45,691 nucleotides of DNA from JBHHYU01 sp046757725 (GTDB taxonomy: Bacteria > Desulfobacterota > Binatia > UBA9968): the NCBI GenBank assembly GCA_046757725.1, contig JBHHYU010000015.1, positions 1-45,691 on the forward strand, given 5' to 3'. The translations under genes and the position numbers were made by a program. Of this stretch, positions 23,960-32,436 are shown one piece after another (the stretch's first letter is position 1; each line of letters begins with the position of its first letter). The notes beneath the pieces are model-generated. The model did no database searches. It saw nothing but the letters and a program-made list of their open reading frames with translations, and was not told where the DNA came from.

Positions 23960-26680
23960 ATGGTGAAGACAAGGGTCCATATATTGGCAAAAGAGTTGGG
24001 CGTAGAAACCAAAGATCTCATCACCCACCTGGAAAAGATGGGGATAAGGGGCAAAAAGGCTCAAAGTTCTCTGGCAGGAGATGAGGTTGTGCGTGTTCGG
24101 GCTGCTTTAGCTGCACCGGCAAAGCCTCGGGTCACCGTTGGGGAGGAGAGAGTGGTGGCGGACCGAGTGGTGACGGCCGAGGATCAGAACATGGGGGAGA
24201 TACAGGCCCACGAAAAAGTTGTTGAACGGAGAGTTCGGGCCAACGTAATCCGCCGCCGTACCAGCCGAATTGAGGTCAGTTCTCAAAGTACTGTGCCCAA
24301 ACTGGAACCCCAAGAACATAAGAGTAACCAAACCCCTCCAGAGGCCGTGCCGGCTGCCTCTCCTCCCAGCGGCATGCCTCTGTCGGACGGTTTTCCTGCA
24401 GAGAAAGCGCCCATCATCGAGTCCAAGGCGATCGAAACCCCTCCTCCTTTCCCTCCAGAAACACCGGAGGTCAAGGCGAAACCGGTTGGAGAAAAACCGG
24501 CTCCTGCAATTGAAGAGCCTCCGAGAGGTGCCAAGGTTTTGGGGCGTATCGACCTGAAACAAGCGAAGAAGATTGAGTCTCAGCCAACCCCTCCTCCTGA
24601 AAGTGCCATCACGGTGCAACCGGATAGGCCGGTTGAGGAAAAAGGAGAACCAAAGAGGCGGAGCCGGAGTCTGGAGGCAAAAGAGGCCGTCCTGGATAAA
24701 GCAGAGAAACCAGCAAAGACAACCCCGCATAAAAAGAGGGTTGTCAAAAAGCAAGATATTTTACAGTTCCGGGAACGGGAACTCCGTTCCAGTCGGATGC
24801 CAAGAAAAAAAAGAGCCTTACCGGGCAAGGAACAACGAAAGACAGAGATTACCGTGCCGAAGGCCAGCAAGCGGGTTGTCAAGATGTCGGAGGCGATCAG
24901 TATTGGGGAGTTGGCCAAGGTGATGGGTGTAAAGGCGGGGGAGGTCATCAAGAAGCTGATGGAGCTGGGGATGATGGCGACCATCAACCAGATCGTGGAT
25001 GCAGACACCGCTTCCATTGTTGCGGCCGAATTCGATCACCAAGTGGAGAATGTAGCGTTTGATGTAGAAACAGCACTAGGGGTCGAGGATCAGGTTGCGG
25101 AGCCTGAGTCCGTTCTGCAGCCTCGGTCTCCTGTTGTGACCATTATGGGGCACGTGGACCACGGAAAAACGTCTCTTCTTGACGCCATTCGCAGTGCCCA
25201 TGTCACTGACCAGGAGGCTGGTGGAATTACCCAACATATTGGGGCGTATCATGTTCAGGTCGATGGGAGGAGTGTAACGTTTCTCGATACTCCCGGACAT
25301 GAAGCCTTTACGGCCATGCGGGCAAGAGGGGCTAAAGTGACCGATATTGTGGTTCTCGTGGTAGCAGCTGATGATGGGGTCATGCCACAGACCATTGAGG
25401 CGATTAACCACTCGCGTGCTGCTGAGGTGCCTATCATCGTAGCCGTCAATAAAATCGATAAGCCTGATGCTAACCTGGAGCGAGTAACCAAGGGGCTATC
25501 CGAGCATGGTCTGGTGTCGGAAGCATGGGGTGGGGACACGGTTTTTGTCCCTGTTTCAGCCGTAACGAAAGAAGGCATCCCTCAACTGTTAGAGATGCTT
25601 CTGCTCCAGGCAGATCTCCTCGAACTTAAGGTCAACCCTGAAAAACTAGCTCTGGGAACCATCGTTGAAGCCAAGCTGGATCGAGGTAGAGGACCGGTTG
25701 CGACGGTATTGGTTCAGGAAGGAACGCTTCGAGTGGGAGACTCATTCGTCTGTGGTGTTTTCCATGGGCGGGTACGAGCGATGGTTAACGACCGTGGCCG
25801 GAAAATAGACCAGGCACCGCCGTCGTTGCCGGTGGAAATTTTGGGTCTTCAAGGAGTTCCACAGGCGGGCGATCGCTTTGTAGCACTGGCCGATGAAACC
25901 AAAGCCAAACAGGTTGCGGAGTTTCGGCGCAGTAAACAGAGAGAATCCGAACTAAGCAAGACCAGTAAGGTCTCCCTCGAGGAACTCTATGAACAAATTC
26001 AGGCCGGGAGTGTCAAGGAGCTCAGGGTTGTTGTTAAGGCCGATGTTCAGGGCGCTGTAGAGGCTTTGACGGATGCCCTGAGCCGCCTTTCCAGCGACGA
26101 GGTGAAGCTAAGTGTCATCCATGGCTCTGCGGGAGGGATCACTGAAAGCGACATACTTCTGGCTGCGGCCTCCAATGCTATTGTCATTGGTTTCAATGTT
26201 CGCCCCGAGATCAAAGGGAGTGGTTTGGCGGCGCAGGAGGGGGTAGACGTTCGGCTCTACACTGTAATCTACGATGCCATAGCGGACATCAAAGCGGCAC
26301 TGGAAGGGATGCTGGAGCCCGTTTATAGAGAACAGGTTCTTGGACATATCGCAGTTCGGGAAATCTTCAATATACAGGGTGTGGGGACTGTTGCGGGGTG
26401 CCATGTTAGCGAGGGAAAGGTTCAACGTTCGAGTCTGATACGGCTTCTTAGGGATCAGGTAGTCGTTCATGAAGGGAAACTAGCTAGTTTGAAACGTTTT
26501 AAGGATGATATGCGCGAGGTTGCTACAGGGTACGAGTGCGGTTTGAGCATTGACGGTTTTCAGGATATCAAAGTGGGCGATGTGGTGGAGGCCTATGAGC
26601 GAGTGCCTGTGAGCCGGCATCTGAACCCAACTACGGGCACGCGTGAGGAGTCCCGGGTCTCCGCTGGAGACGAACGATAG
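23960..26680 (+). CDS. infB: Translation initiation factor IF-2
   Basis: IF-2 is the GTPase that brings fMet-tRNA to the 30S subunit. The 906-residue protein has an N-terminal IF2_N helix pair (about 1-50), a long linker rich in Pro, Glu, Lys and Arg (about 55-300), a second IF2_N domain, and the G domain with G1 GHVDHGKT at 397-404, G3 DTPGHEAF and G4 NKIDKPDA. Domains II, III and IV follow, ending with VGDVVEAYERV. GTG/TTG internal starts for shorter forms, as in E. coli, cannot be judged. The ATG follows the rnpM stop by three bases and is preceded by GGGAGTGA. Confidence 0.97.
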   Translation: MVKTRVHILAKELGVETKDLITHLEKMGIRGKKAQSSLAGDEVVRVRAALAAPAKPRVTVGEERVVADRVVTAEDQNMGEIQAHEKVVERRVRANVIRRRTSRIEVSSQSTVPKLEPQEHKSNQTPPEAVPAASPPSGMPLSDGFPAEKAPIIESKAIETPPPFPPETPEVKAKPVGEKPAPAIEEPPRGAKVLGRIDLKQAKKIESQPTPPPESAITVQPDRPVEEKGEPKRRSRSLEAKEAVLDKAEKPAKTTPHKKRVVKKQDILQFRERELRSSRMPRKKRALPGKEQRKTEITVPKASKRVVKMSEAISIGELAKVMGVKAGEVIKKLMELGMMATINQIVDADTASIVAAEFDHQVENVAFDVETALGVEDQVAEPESVLQPRSPVVTIMGHVDHGKTSLLDAIRSAHVTDQEAGGITQHIGAYHVQVDGRSVTFLDTPGHEAFTAMRARGAKVTDIVVLVVAADDGVMPQTIEAINHSRAAEVPIIVAVNKIDKPDANLERVTKGLSEHGLVSEAWGGDTVFVPVSAVTKEGIPQLLEMLLLQADLLELKVNPEKLALGTIVEAKLDRGRGPVATVLVQEGTLRVGDSFVCGVFHGRVRAMVNDRGRKIDQAPPSLPVEILGLQGVPQAGDRFVALADETKAKQVAEFRRSKQRESELSKTSKVSLEELYEQIQAGSVKELRVVVKADVQGAVEALTDALSRLSSDEVKLSVIHGSAGGITESDILLAAASNAIVIGFNVRPEIKGSGLAAQEGVDVRLYTVIYDAIADIKAALEGMLEPVYREQVLGHIAVREIFNIQGVGTVAGCHVSEGKVQRSSLIRLLRDQVVVHEGKLASLKRFKDDMREVATGYECGLSIDGFQDIKVGDVVEAYERVPVSRHLNPTTGTREESRVSAGDER

Positions 26681-26712
26681 GGAGAAAGCATCCGGGGCGT
26701 AGTTCTACCCCT

Positions 26713-27000
26713 ATGGTCGTGGGGGTTCTGAAGTTGAGCCTGACCTTTGCGGAGAGCCACTCGCTTAAGGAAAAAAGAGGAGTGGTCAAAAAAATCCAAG
26801 GGCGGGTATCCCACCGATTTAATATCTCCGTTACAGAATGCGGCGATCAGGATCTCTGGCAGAGCGCAATCTTGGGATTTAGCGTGGTTGGCAGCAGTCA
26901 TCGGATTGTGGAGGCCACACTGCACAGGGTTATTGATTTTATCGACTCCATGGGCCTTGCCGATATCCGTGGATCAGACATAGAATATTTTTACTGTTGA
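26713..27000 (+). CDS. DUF503 (YlxP-like) protein
   Basis: This 95-residue protein of the DUF503 family is usually found between infB and rbfA, as here. The opening is typical (MVVGVLKLSL, then SHSLKEKRGVVKKI), and the body has FNISVTECGDQDLWQSAILGF split over about residues 36-56 and the HRIVEATLHRVIDFID helix. The family is presumed to act in ribosome or RNA metabolism from its context; no activity is proven. It starts 32 bases after infB. No strong ribosome binding site is visible, so translational coupling to infB is likely. Confidence 0.9.
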   Translation: MVVGVLKLSLTFAESHSLKEKRGVVKKIQGRVSHRFNISVTECGDQDLWQSAILGFSVVGSSHRIVEATLHRVIDFIDSMGLADIRGSDIEYFYC

Positions 27001-27168
27001 GACTCGAGAGACCCGCCGCATGTTGCGGGCACATTATCGATAGGGGCTTCAGAAGGGACAAATGGTTGGTCTTTCCTTTGCCCAATTGCAGGGTGTTAAC
27101 CCTGGGATTGAACTATTTGATTTGCAAACCCTGTTTTCGAGTCACCGGATTTAGAAGGATGGGCCAGA
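27001..27168 (+). other. Intercistronic spacer with two small hairpins
   Basis: This 168-base gap between DUF503 and rbfA has a CCGCA/TGCGG hairpin near 27016-27028 and a CAGGGT/ACCCTG hairpin (27089-27104, GTTA loop). Neither is followed by a T run. They could be RNA-processing or stability elements within the operon transcript. No gene is visible. Confidence 0.35.
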
Positions 27169-27525
27169 ATGGACTACAAACGATCAGATCGAGTTGGAGA
27201 ACTCCTCCTAGAGATCATCTCCCAATTGCTGACACGGGAAGTTCACGATCCACGTGTCGGGCCCCTTAATCTTACTGGGGTGCACTTGAGCGGGGATCTT
27301 AAGCACGCACGGATCTATTTTAGCCTTTTTGGCGACACTAAGAAAAAAGCAGAGGTCTTGTCCGGCTTGAAGAGCGCCACCGGTTTTATCAGAGGGAAAG
27401 TAGGCAAAGAACTAAAACTCCGGTTTGTTCCGACCATCGAGTTTGTGTACGACGATACTCAGGATCAGGCCCAACACATCGAGGACCTTCTCCAGCAGGT
27501 TAAAAAAGGCCCTTTGACGTCGTAG
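27169..27525 (+). CDS. rbfA: 30S ribosome-binding factor RbfA
   Basis: RbfA binds the 30S subunit during 16S maturation and cold adaptation. This 118-residue protein has the family KH-like fold: RSDRVGELLLEIISQLLTRE at the start, DPRVGPLNLTGVHLSGDLKHA split in the second strand region, and a C-terminal LRFVPTIEFVYDDT. The lengths match the family. AAGGATGG precedes the ATG. It belongs to the infB operon and is followed by a 248-base gap before truB. Confidence 0.95.
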   Translation: MDYKRSDRVGELLLEIISQLLTREVHDPRVGPLNLTGVHLSGDLKHARIYFSLFGDTKKKAEVLSGLKSATGFIRGKVGKELKLRFVPTIEFVYDDTQDQAQHIEDLLQQVKKGPLTS

Positions 27526-27773
27526 ACATTGCGGAGAGACTCTCTGGTTATGGGAAATAATCCGTTGCCGTGGGGTGGCCACCTCGTATGGTTTTTCTAC
27601 CCTTTCTGCTCCACTGTCTCGGCTTGTCCGGCATATTTTGAAAGACCAACGGATGGGCCGAGCAGATTCAAGCGTACCCCGGAAGTACTCTCGACCACCC
27701 CGGTGAGGCGGAAACGGTTGTATTCGATCAGGCCGGAAAGGGACCTCCATGCAGGCAAGTCGTAGGTGACCTA

Positions 27774-28670
27774 ATGCAAAGCGGCATCCTTTTAATTGAT
27801 AAGCCTGAGGGCCCTTCGTCTGCCTCCGTGGTTCAAAGGGTTAAAGGTATTCTCGGGGCGAGGAAAGTGGGACACCTGGGTACACTCGACCCCTTCGCCT
27901 CCGGCCTCCTTCCCTTGGGTGTCAATGAGGGTACAAAAATTGCCAATATCTTCCTGACTGCGCAGAAAAGCTATAGCGGTATTATTGGCCTGGGTATAGA
28001 AACGGATACACAAGACTCAACCGGGAAGATTATAGAAGTACATCATGTACCTTCCCTGGACGAACAGGCGATTGATGATCTCCAGAGAGCTTTTACGGGG
28101 ACCCTATGGCAGATGCCTCCCATGTTTTCGGCTCTTAAGAAGGGGGGGGTGCGTTTGTATCACCTCGCACGACAGGGAAAAAGTGTACCTCGGCCTCTGC
28201 GAGAGATCAAAATTGCGCAACTTAGCCTTTGGAAGCTGGATTCCGCAGAGTTGGGATTTGAGCTTGTCTGTTCCAAAGGGGCCTATATACGCACACTGGC
28301 CACGGATATGGGGAGGTTTCTTGGGTGTGGAGCCCATCTCAAAAGCTTGAGGCGTCTTTCCTGTGGTTGGCTCACCCTGGAGCGAGCTGTCTCGCTGGCC
28401 GAGTTCGAGAGTGCGAAGGATCCGAAGAGGATACCACTGATCTCCCTCAATCAAGCCTTAGAGTTCATTTGTCAGGTGACCCTAGAAAACAGTGGATTGT
28501 CCCGACTCAAAATGGGCCAACAAGAGGTGCTTGCCGGCCTGTGTGAACCTAAAGGGAAACAGAGGTTGCTACGGCTGGTGGATTCCGATGACAACTTGAT
28601 CGCATTGGCTCATTGGGTGCAGGGGGTAACAGGAGGACGATGGCGTTTGTTACGAATGTTCGCGTCTTAG
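27774..28670 (+). CDS. truB: tRNA pseudouridine-55 synthase TruB
   Basis: TruB makes pseudouridine at position 55 of the T loop of tRNAs. The 298-residue protein has the TruB motif GHLGTLDPFASGLLPLG with catalytic D39, preceded by GILLIDKPEGPSS at the N-terminus. The other family motifs YSGIIGLGIETDTQDSTG, PMFSALKKGGVRLYHLAR and CSKGAYIRTLATDMG are all present. The C-terminus is a PUA-like extension (about 235-298). AGGTGA precedes the ATG. It closes the rimP-to-truB operon; rpsO does not follow, and an unrelated pckG gene comes next. Confidence 0.95.
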   Translation: MQSGILLIDKPEGPSSASVVQRVKGILGARKVGHLGTLDPFASGLLPLGVNEGTKIANIFLTAQKSYSGIIGLGIETDTQDSTGKIIEVHHVPSLDEQAIDDLQRAFTGTLWQMPPMFSALKKGGVRLYHLARQGKSVPRPLREIKIAQLSLWKLDSAELGFELVCSKGAYIRTLATDMGRFLGCGAHLKSLRRLSCGWLTLERAVSLAEFESAKDPKRIPLISLNQALEFICQVTLENSGLSRLKMGQQEVLAGLCEPKGKQRLLRLVDSDDNLIALAHWVQGVTGGRWRLLRMFAS

Positions 28671-28700
28671 GCCTATAAGCAGCGATAACCCACCCGGGGG

Positions 28701-28728
28701 TTGACATGATTAGTGAGTGTCGGATAAA
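28701..28728 (+). promoter_or_regulatory. Candidate sigma-70 promoter upstream of pckG
   Basis: A perfect TTGACA (28701-28706) is followed after 16 bases by GATAAA (28723-28728). It lies 193 bases before the pckG start, leaving a long leader. An AT-rich stretch around 28858-28868 could hold a second -10 but lacks a partner. Confidence 0.4.
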
Positions 28729-28885
28729 AAATTAAGGTCAGGGGAGCCAATCCTAAAAAATGAATCCTTGAGTTCTCGAAACGGTGTCTCCAGAGGATGC
28801 CGTGGAATTCTGGGTTCCTCGTGGCGGTTGTGCCCCCTAGGCTAGTCTTTTCACGGTTATATTTATAAGGGGAGGACCTCGACCT

Positions 28886-28927
28886 ATGAAGTGGAAATTA
28901 TCCTATTGGGAGACCGACCCATGTTAA
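28886..28927 (+). CDS. Possible 13-codon leader ORF overlapping pckG start
   Basis: An ATG at 28886 preceded by a strong AGGGGAGG (28868-28875, ten bases away) opens a 13-codon frame, MKWKLSYWETDPC, ended by TAA at 28925-28927. This TAA overlaps an in-frame ATG of pckG at 28927 as TAATG. The arrangement resembles a translationally coupled leader peptide. It could instead be the effect of a single-base error joining this start to the pckG frame. Confidence 0.35.
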   Translation: MKWKLSYWETDPC

Positions 28928-30669
28928 TGAACGGGCCTGTTCAACGCTGGGTCAATGATGTTTCGGCTATGTGCCGTCCGGAGGATGTTGTCTGGTGTGA
29001 CGGGTCGGACGCCGAGCGCCAGCGGCTCACGGAAGCGGCGGTTCGTTCCGGAGAGTTGATCTCCTTGAACCAGCAAGAGTTGCCTGGTTGTTTTCTTCAT
29101 CGTAGCGCCACCAACGATGTGGCACGCACAGAAAACCTCACCTTCATATGTTCGAAGGAAAAGGAAGATGCCGGTCCCACAAATAACTGGATAGCCCCGG
29201 CCGAGGCCTATGAACGCCTGAGCCAGCTATTTGCCTCCTCCATGAAGGGGCGAACCATGTACGTCATTCCTTTTCTCATGGGATCACCGGGTTCTCGGTT
29301 CAGCAAGGTTGGCATTCAGGTCACCGACAGCGTTTACGTCGTGCTTAATATGAGGATCATGACACATATGGGCACACCGGCCCTGGAGCAGCTGGGCAGC
29401 TCCGATAATTTCACCCGCTGTCTCCATTCCAACGCCGACCTGAATATTGATCGGCGATTTATCTGCCACTTTCCCGATGATGATACCATCTGGAGTGTTG
29501 GGTCCGGGTATGGCGGCAATGCGCTTTTGTCTAAGAAGTGTATGGCGCTGCGCATTGCAAGCAACCTGGGTCGCAACGAAGGATGGCTGGCAGAACACAT
29601 GTTGATCGTCGGCGTGGAGAGCCCCAGGGGCGACATCAATTACATCTGTGGGGCATTCCCGAGTGCCTGTGGAAAGACGAATCTCTCTATGCTGGTTCCC
29701 CCTCCCTCCATGAAAGGCTGGCGAGTCTTCACGGTGGGTGACGATATCGCCTGGCTCCGTGTGGGTCCCGGCGGTCGCCTTTGGGCGGTGAACCCTGAGG
29801 CCGGCTTTTTCGGTGTAGTTCCGGGCACCAGTTCAAAAACAAACCCTAACGCTATGGCGATGGTGCGGAAAGACACGATCTACACTAACGTTGCCTACAA
29901 GGAAGACGCCACGGTCTGGTGGGAAGGGCACGATGATCCTGCACCGTCGGCTGCTCTCGATTGGCAAGGGCAACCATGGAGTCCTAAGGATGAACGTCCA
30001 GCTGCACACCCTAATAGCCGCTTTACGGTAGCAGCGTCCCAATGTCCCTCTATCTCGCCTGAGTGGCAGAACCCCGAGGGCGTGCCAATCAGCGCGATCC
30101 TCTTTGGCTCCAGGCAGCAGGATCTCGTGCCGCTTGTCTATCAATCTTTCAATTGGCAGCACGGGACTTTTCTTGGTGCGACGTTGACCTCCGAGACCAC
30201 TGCGGCGACTACGGGTGCAGTGGGAGTCATGCGACGGGATCCTATGGCTATGCTGCCTTTCTGCGGTTATCACATGGCTGACTACTGGGGCCACTGGCTT
30301 TCCATATCAAAGCATGCCTCGAACCCGCCTAAGATTTTCCGGGTTAACTGGTTCCGCCGGGATACAAACCGGAAATTTATCTGGCCTGGTTTTGGCCAAA
30401 ACCTACGGGTTCTTCAGTGGGTCATTGAGCGTTGCAACGGCATTGGCAAAGCCAAGGAAACGCCGATCGGATATGTTCCTGCGGCATCGAGCCTTGACTG
30501 TAAAGAGATAGGTATTTCGAACGAAACCCTTGATGAGTTGCTACGGGTTGACCGTGAGGGCTGGCGAGCAAGCCTGCCAAATCAAGCCGAATTTTTTGAA
30601 AAGTTTGGTGACCGGCTGCCGTCCGGTATCCGTGAGGAGCATAAAAGACTGGCGCACCGCCTCAGGTAG
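28921..30669 (+). CDS. pckG: Phosphoenolpyruvate carboxykinase (GTP)
   Basis: PckG converts oxaloacetate and GTP to phosphoenolpyruvate, CO2 and GDP for gluconeogenesis, or runs in reverse. It is the GTP-type enzyme: the P loop is FPSACGKTN with the hyper-reactive cysteine. GDDIAWLR (Mn-binding aspartates), FFGVVPGTSSKTNPNAM, and LFGSRQQDLVPLVYQ followed by FLGATLTSETTAA are all at expected places, and the guanine-binding FRVNWFRRD and FIWPGF are near the end. The start is unclear: ATG 28921 with GGGAG upstream is preferred, with ATG 28927 (coupled to a leader ORF) and GTG 28891 as alternatives. About 582 residues is normal. Confidence 0.95.
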   Translation: MLMNGPVQRWVNDVSAMCRPEDVVWCDGSDAERQRLTEAAVRSGELISLNQQELPGCFLHRSATNDVARTENLTFICSKEKEDAGPTNNWIAPAEAYERLSQLFASSMKGRTMYVIPFLMGSPGSRFSKVGIQVTDSVYVVLNMRIMTHMGTPALEQLGSSDNFTRCLHSNADLNIDRRFICHFPDDDTIWSVGSGYGGNALLSKKCMALRIASNLGRNEGWLAEHMLIVGVESPRGDINYICGAFPSACGKTNLSMLVPPPSMKGWRVFTVGDDIAWLRVGPGGRLWAVNPEAGFFGVVPGTSSKTNPNAMAMVRKDTIYTNVAYKEDATVWWEGHDDPAPSAALDWQGQPWSPKDERPAAHPNSRFTVAASQCPSISPEWQNPEGVPISAILFGSRQQDLVPLVYQSFNWQHGTFLGATLTSETTAATTGAVGVMRRDPMAMLPFCGYHMADYWGHWLSISKHASNPPKIFRVNWFRRDTNRKFIWPGFGQNLRVLQWVIERCNGIGKAKETPIGYVPAASSLDCKEIGISNETLDELLRVDREGWRASLPNQAEFFEKFGDRLPSGIREEHKRLAHRLR

Positions 30670-30942
30670 AAACCAGGCTACCAGTGAAATGCCGGACCTA
30701 ATCTGTGCCTCCAGTGGTGTCTCGCATCACACCCCCAAATCGCGATAGAGGCCTGATGCCGCTGCGTATCGTGCTATCAATGCGTCAAAGGTCATAAGTC
30801 TTATTCTTCTTGGGGTGTCCTGTATCTCACTCAAGCGCCAGTCTTTGAGGGTTCCCTTTTGATGGGTTCGGTGATAACAATCACCAGGGGCTATTCTCTT
30901 GGGAACTTTTCTTAGAAGTTTGTCCCGGGACCGGCATAGTCG

Positions 30943-32436
30943 ATGAATTCTATAGCAAATAGAGCCTCCCCACTGACCGTCATATCTAACCGGGCCCCAT
31001 ATCAGCTGAAAAAGAGACTGGGCAAGTTCTCTTGGGTAAAAAACGTCGGGGGTTTGGTTTCCGTCCTGGATGAAATTATGTGTAAAGGTGGGGGCACCTG
31101 GATTGCATGGGGTGACCAGGCGGAACTTCCCCAACGGATCGGTATACCGGTGGGAGAACCTAAATATTTTATGGACTTGGTCCAGCTTACAGATCAAGAG
31201 GTGAGGAATTATTACCAGGGGTTTTCTAATCGGGTTCTATGGCCTATCTCCCATTATTCTTTGGACCGATGCCATTTCCAAAACGATTATTGGAAGGCTT
31301 ATCAGGGAGTGAATGAGAAGTTTGCGAAGGTTTTTCTGAAGCAACCCCGGGACTCTGACGCAATCTGGATTCACGACTTCCACCTGGCATTGTTGCCTGC
31401 TCTTCTGAGAGAGACACACCAGAACCTATCGATAGGATTTTTTTGGCATATTCCTTTTCCCTCCTCTCCAGTTTTTCGTGTTCTCCCGTGGCGGAGGGAG
31501 ATCTTACTCGGACTTTTGGGAAGCGACCTTATTGGGTTTCAACTCGGTCTCCATGCGAGAAATTTTCTTCAAGCCGTTGAAGATGTTCTCAATCTCCCTG
31601 TAGATCGAGGGACTGCAAGCATCAAGCACCAAGGACGAGTCATCAAGGTCACGGACTTTCCAGTCGGCATCGATTATCGACGATGGAATGAGCTCGCGTC
31701 AAAACCAGTGAATATAGAAAAGGCCTCACAGATACGCAGGGAGCTTGGGGTGGAGCAGATCATCATGGGGGCGGATCGTCTCGATTATACCAAAGGGATT
31801 CGCGAGAGGCTCCTTGCCTACGAGCGTTTTCTGGAAAAATATCCCATGTACCGCGGCCGGGTCTGCATGATTCAAATTGCAGTTCCCTCACGCACCCGGG
31901 TTCAGGAATACAGGACTTTACGGCGAGAGATCGATGAAACCGTTGGCCGCATCAGCGGGCGTTTCAGTACTCGGAAGTGGGTCCCTTTGCTTTATCTTTA
32001 TAAAGCATTGCCTATGGAAGAGCTGGTGACCTACTACTCCGCAGCCGACCTGGCGCTGATTACCCCCTTACGGGACGGAATGAACTTGGTCGCGGAAGAA
32101 TACATCGCTGCGAGGATAAGGGGTGATGGCTGTCTCATTTTGAGCGAATTCGCAGGCGCGGCTGAACTATTGACGGACGCCGTCGTGGTAAATCCGTATA
32201 ATCTTGAAGAGCTGGCCGATTCAATTCATGTTTGCTTGTCCATGGAGGAAGCTGAGAAGCAAGATCGGATGCAAAAGCTCCGTCGGGCGGTTCGAGAAAG
32301 GGATGTTCACTGGTGGTGCCAAAGCTTTTTAGATAGCCTAATGCGGAAGGAGGGCATAAGTCGCAATCAAAGACTGGGCAGTCGGCCTTCAAGCAATGTG
32401 GCAAGCTTTACTGCCGGGAAGCGCAGACCCAGATAG
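30943..32436 (+). CDS. otsA: Alpha,alpha-trehalose-phosphate synthase (GT20)
   Basis: OtsA makes trehalose 6-phosphate from a nucleotide-activated glucose (UDP- or GDP-glucose) and glucose 6-phosphate. The 497-residue protein has the family 20 pattern: TVISNRAPYQL at the N-terminus, WIHDFHLALLPALLR, FWHIPFPSS, GADRLDYTKGI and RDGMNLVAEEYIAAR. The last is the C-terminal sugar-nucleotide site. It also covers glucosylglycerol-phosphate synthases, which are hard to separate by eye. No otsB phosphatase lies beside it. The last 20 residues or so are low in conserved features (GSRPSSNVASFTAGKRRPR) and overlap hemQ on the other strand. The ribosome binding site before the ATG is weak. Confidence 0.92.
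   Translation: MNSIANRASPLTVISNRAPYQLKKRLGKFSWVKNVGGLVSVLDEIMCKGGGTWIAWGDQAELPQRIGIPVGEPKYFMDLVQLTDQEVRNYYQGFSNRVLWPISHYSLDRCHFQNDYWKAYQGVNEKFAKVFLKQPRDSDAIWIHDFHLALLPALLRETHQNLSIGFFWHIPFPSSPVFRVLPWRREILLGLLGSDLIGFQLGLHARNFLQAVEDVLNLPVDRGTASIKHQGRVIKVTDFPVGIDYRRWNELASKPVNIEKASQIRRELGVEQIIMGADRLDYTKGIRERLLAYERFLEKYPMYRGRVCMIQIAVPSRTRVQEYRTLRREIDETVGRISGRFSTRKWVPLLYLYKALPMEELVTYYSAADLALITPLRDGMNLVAEEYIAARIRGDGCLILSEFAGAAELLTDAVVVNPYNLEELADSIHVCLSMEEAEKQDRMQKLRRAVRERDVHWWCQSFLDSLMRKEGISRNQRLGSRPSSNVASFTAGKRRPR

Noticed and set aside
27412..27765. Two ORFs in the rbfA-truB gap
   Set aside because: Neither translation resembles the expected DHH phosphoesterase or any family; both partly overlap real genes or lack ribosome binding sites.
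30870..30885. GGTGAT/ATCACC inverted repeat upstream of otsA
   Set aside because: Six-base arms with a four-base loop and no promoter at a fitting distance; too short to support an operator claim.
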